Below the pieces are notes generated by a model. It was not told where the DNA came from. It was given only the letters and a program-made list of their open reading frames with translations, and did no database searches. A DNA stretch of 7,072 nt, taken from NCBI GenBank assembly GCA_964649095.1, contig CAZYPH010000112.1:1-7072 (forward strand), given 5' to 3'. Source of the stretch: CAZYPH01 sp964649095 (GTDB lineage: Bacteria > Bdellovibrionota > UBA1018 > UBA923). A program made the translations under genes and the position numbers. The first letter of the stretch is position 1. Every line of letters starts with the position of its first letter. Positions 5,662 to 7,072 of the stretch are shown here, piece by piece.

Positions 5662-6651
5662 ATGCAACGTTTGGCGCTTATTTTACGAGAATATCGTACT
5701 ACTCGAATGTTTTTTTGGTCCATTCTAGGTTGGTTATTTCTCGCCCTGGCACTAACCCTGTTTTCCGCAGGCCGTAATAAGTTTTACGAACTGCGCTCCC
5801 CTCAGGCCTATCAAGACACTCTTGAAAAAACGCATAGCCACCTCCACCAAGCGCTTTTAGGGCTTCAATTGCTACAATTTCGTACTTTATCCCCCCAAAA
5901 CCAACCGCTTGAGCTGGCCATTCAGAAGGCACGTCACGATGCGGATTTACTTAGTCAAAACACCCGACAAAAACTCAATACCCTGGCAGCTGAGCAATCG
6001 CAGTTAGTCTCAAAATTTACGACCGAGTTGATGCCATTTGGAAAATATCTAGGATATTCCAAGACCGCGATCTACCAACTTCAACAAAATCTACAGACCA
6101 ACCCACAAGCAAAGTTTGAGGTCGCAACCAGCGTTGGTGTGTTGGAAATATTTCAGATCAACCGATACTCTTACTTTGGAAAGTCGTATTTAGAGATACG
6201 ACCAGCCGCAAACTCGCCACAAAGCTTTTGGAACCGCGCTTGGAAACTCAACCACATGTTTGGACTAGGCCTCGATTCCTATTTAGACTCTAAAAAACAA
6301 CGTGAATTCATCGAATCTCAAAATACTATTTTAAACAGAGCTCAAGCCATACACGCGGTCTACACCGCTGACGCTCAACATATCGCTTTCAAATATTTTG
6401 CGAATGAGCGCAACGCTCTCCGTTCCAAAATCCTAGAAACTCGCGCCATATTAACAAGTTCGCAACGCGATCTTTCATCTACTTTCGATATCTATAAAAA
6501 CATGTACAACTCGATCGTTCATCAAATTTACACGTTTGGAATTGATTTTGGCACTCAGGTTCAAGATGCACATTTCGACACAAAGGGCTGTCTTTTAGCA
6601 GAGTCGAGTGAGTCCGCTGAGGACAAACTCAACGAATACCTTATCCACTAA
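5662..6651 (+). CDS. Unrecognised single-pass membrane protein with long helical region
   Basis: A 329-residue protein I do not recognise. An N-terminal stretch with several Arg (residues 9-15) precedes one hydrophobic helix at about 17-36, so a membrane anchor with the rest in the periplasm is likely; a cleavable signal is less likely. Residues 49-145 are polar, Gln/Leu-rich and predicted helical by eye (LHQALLGLQLLQ, then repeated Leu/Gln spacing), possibly coiled coil. A middle part (150-200) has strand-like segments (FEVATSVGVLEIFQI, SYLEIRP) rich in Tyr, Phe and Trp. A second long helical region runs from about 208 to 292. The only Cys is Cys310; the C-terminus is acidic and Ser-rich. 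This plan recalls envelope sensor or scaffold proteins, but no signalling domain is visible and I assign no function. The gene has its own 80-nt upstream region with an inverted repeat, and ends 1 nt from the convergent neighbour. Confidence 0.75.
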   Translation: MQRLALILREYRTTRMFFWSILGWLFLALALTLFSAGRNKFYELRSPQAYQDTLEKTHSHLHQALLGLQLLQFRTLSPQNQPLELAIQKARHDADLLSQNTRQKLNTLAAEQSQLVSKFTTELMPFGKYLGYSKTAIYQLQQNLQTNPQAKFEVATSVGVLEIFQINRYSYFGKSYLEIRPAANSPQSFWNRAWKLNHMFGLGLDSYLDSKKQREFIESQNTILNRAQAIHAVYTADAQHIAFKYFANERNALRSKILETRAILTSSQRDLSSTFDIYKNMYNSIVHQIYTFGIDFGTQVQDAHFDTKGCLLAESSESAEDKLNEYLIH

Positions 6652-6652
6652 T

Positions 6653-7072
6653 TCAAAATACTTTGGGCCCTTTATAGAAATAACGACCGAACGATTTATT
6701 TAAGGCCGTCCATTTGCCCGGCTGATTGTCGTTATCGATAAAAGTTTGAATAGCGTTAATCTTTGAATCTAAATCATCCACATAGTGTACGATTAAAGCT
6801 TCAATTAACTTCGGACGTTTTGGCGAGCCAAACTCTAACTCCCCATGATGCGCAGCAATCAAATGTTTGATGATCAGTTTCAAATCTGTGGGAAAATTTT
6901 CAATCCGCGCAGCCTTACGCTCAATCAATTCAATACCCATGATTAAGTGCCCCAAAAAACGCCCCTCGTCGGTATAGTCTGTCGAGAGGTCGTATTCCAG
7001 CTCCCAAAGCTTTGCGATGTCGTGAAAAAATCCGCCCAGTAATAGTAAGTCGCGACTTACAGTCGGACCGTA
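6653..7072 (-). CDS. YhaM-family HD-domain 3'-5' exoribonuclease, 3' part (5' end outside window)
   Basis: C-terminal 139 residues, read on the - strand from the window edge to TGA at 6655-6653. The TTG at 6955 is an internal codon, because the frame is open and conserved up to 7072. The visible part is the HD phosphohydrolase-fold domain: HD pair in GGFFHDIAKLWEL (fragment residues 13-25), then YTEDGRFLGHLIMGIELI, IIKHLIAAHHGELEFGSPKRP and EALIVHYVDDLDSKI. These match, in order and spacing as I recall them, the YhaM/CBF1 family of B. subtilis, whose members degrade RNA (and DNA) from the 3' end and carry an N-terminal OB-fold, here outside the window. The C-terminal FYKGPKVF resembles the family's usual end. 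YhaM is best known from Firmicutes, though related proteins occur elsewhere. The function is inferred from the family only. The gene is convergent with the upstream unknown gene, with no room for a terminator between them. Confidence 0.85.
   Translation of the reverse strand, partial: YGPTVSRDLLLLGGFFHDIAKLWELEYDLSTDYTDEGRFLGHLIMGIELIERKAARIENFPTDLKLIIKHLIAAHHGELEFGSPKRPKLIEALIVHYVDDLDSKINAIQTFIDNDNQPGKWTALNKSFGRYFYKGPKVF

Noticed and set aside
5699..5932. Open frame on the - strand inside the unknown gene
   Set aside because: Short, no upstream signals, and the + strand frame is far longer with a sensible membrane-protein layout.
1..7072. CRISPR, tRNA, rRNA, insertion sequences or prophage genes
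   Set aside because: No regularly spaced repeats, cloverleaf-like segments, transposase or phage motifs were seen; coding genes fill nearly the whole window.

Overview
The window is a compact, fully coding stretch of a bacterial chromosome with moderate-to-low GC. It holds eight genes, the first and last cut by the window edges. The products suggest a Gram-negative: a DsbD-like membrane electron carrier, a VKOR-DsbA fusion, an rluD-pgeF pair and a YhaM-type HD protein. My best guess is a deltaproteobacterium-like or Bdellovibrionota-like lineage, because VKOR-DsbA fusions and YhaM-type proteins are not typical of enterobacteria. This is inference from gene content and was not checked by phylogeny.

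Layout. At 1-1149 (+) lie the 3' part of an RluD-family pseudouridine synthase and a short PgeF/YfiH-type protein, spaced as an operon. At 1146-2765 (-) is an orphan oligopeptide-type (SBP_bac_5) solute-binding protein with a membrane anchor; its stop codon overlaps that of pgeF. A 30-bp divergent intergenic region separates it from a three-gene operon on the + strand: a DsbD/CcdA-like transmembrane protein (2796-3563), a VKOR-DsbA fusion (3579-4760) and TatD (4766-5581). After tatD comes a perfect 18-bp inverted repeat, then an unrecognised single-pass membrane protein (5662-6651). This converges, with a 1-nt gap, on the 3' part of a YhaM-family HD-domain protein (6653-7072, -).

How the genes fit together. 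The central operon pairs the two opposite arms of envelope thiol chemistry. VKOR-DsbA is expected to make disulfides and pass electrons to quinone. The DsbD-like protein is expected to carry reducing power from the cytoplasm outward. The flanking genes are housekeeping RNA/DNA functions (rRNA pseudouridylation, cell-wall or nucleoside quality control by PgeF, TatD nuclease, YhaM-type nuclease).

No mobile element, CRISPR array, tRNA or rRNA was seen. I do not see a clear new multi-gene system. The items most worth a second look are the unrecognised protein, the perfect AT-rich palindrome in front of it, the apparently leaderless divergent promoter pair, and the G8 tract in the binding-protein gene.
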